A stretch of DNA of 13,577 nt, from assembly GCA_020024765.1 (NCBI GenBank), contig JAHHTG010000024.1:1-13577 (forward strand), given 5' to 3'. Source of the stretch: Thomasclavelia sp. (GTDB lineage Bacteria; Bacillota_I; Bacilli_A; Erysipelotrichales; Erysipelotrichaceae). Both the position numbers and the translations under genes were made by a program. Positions 13,554 to 13,577 of the stretch are shown one piece after another (the stretch's first letter is position 1; each line of letters opens with the position of its first letter). The notes beneath the pieces were generated by a model that saw only the letters and a program-made list of their open reading frames with translations, searched no databases and was not told the origin of the DNA.

Positions 13554-13577
13554 AATTGAATCAGTGCTTTTTAATAG

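Larger units (their letters stand above)
12743..13574 (+). terminator. nfnAB terminator split by an IS insertion in its loop
   Basis: TTAAAAAGCACTGA (12743-12756), starting two bases after the nfnB stop, is the perfect reverse complement of TCAGTGCTTTTTAA (13561-13574). Removing the IS (12762-13553) and one AAT copy would leave a 14-bp stem with a 9-base loop ATAATTGAA and the T-run TTTTT in the 3' arm. This is the normal form of terminator in this genome. Reconstruction is inference from the present sequence. Confidence 0.7.

Noticed and set aside
12737..13577. AATAG direct repeats (12737-12741 and 13573-13577) as the IS target duplication.
   Set aside because: This would place the IS ends outside the stem arms, give unequal termini without TG...CA, and an unusual 5-bp duplication; AAT with TG...CA ends fits the IS3 family better.

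Overview
The window comes from a low-GC Gram-positive bacterium. The evidence is AT-rich sequence, strong AGGAGG-type ribosome sites, T-tailed hairpin terminators after almost every transcription unit, a lipoprotein-type PotD and an NfnAB pair. A gut anaerobe of the Firmicutes, possibly near Erysipelotrichia or Lachnospiraceae, fits best, but this is inferred from gene content and not from any marker gene. All intact genes end in TAA or TAG and use TGG for Trp, so the ordinary bacterial code holds.

Layout. (1) 3-3103: a phosphonate/phosphate-type ABC importer, phnD (5' end outside the window), phnC, phnE1, phnE2, closed by a terminator. (2) 3142-4602: a two-gene unit, an MBL-fold hydrolase and a TM1586-type nitroreductase. 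(3) 4654-5085 (-): a Dps mini-ferritin, convergent with unit 2 across a shared terminator. (4) 5086-5589: 504 bp without a convincing gene, holding a good promoter and a roughly 290-nt, hairpin-rich leader in front of a solitary potD (5590-6657). (5) 6701-7388: a TetR-type regulator broken by a frameshift and a stop codon, with its palindromic promoter/operator intact. (6) 7492-7899: ndk. (7) 8039-9475: a PLP group II amino-acid decarboxylase that strongly recalls the gut tryptophan decarboxylase of Ruminococcus gnavus. (8) 9573-10250 (-): a peroxiredoxin with an archaeal-style C-terminal cysteine pair. (9) 10251-10514: an intergenic region with two unusual inverted-repeat structures. (10) 10515-12741: nfnA-nfnB, the electron-bifurcating ferredoxin-NADP oxidoreductase. 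(11) 12742-13577: a shortened, dead IS3-family element.

Functional picture. NfnAB couples NADH and reduced ferredoxin to NADPH. Dps, the peroxiredoxin and the nitroreductase form an oxygen/peroxide/redox theme typical of an anaerobe. PotD and PhnCDE are uptake functions. The decarboxylase probably makes an aromatic amine.

The most striking observation is at the right end. The IS3-type element (12762-13553, TG...CA ends, candidate AAT target duplication) lies in the loop of what was a 14-bp terminator hairpin directly behind nfnB. Its two stem arms now flank the element. The element carries its own T-tailed hairpin at its left end, whose 3' arm contains the transposase ribosome site. Other items worth following are the potD leader RNA, the 76-nt multi-hairpin block beside the peroxiredoxin gene, and a 16-bp hairpin hidden inside the phnC coding sequence.
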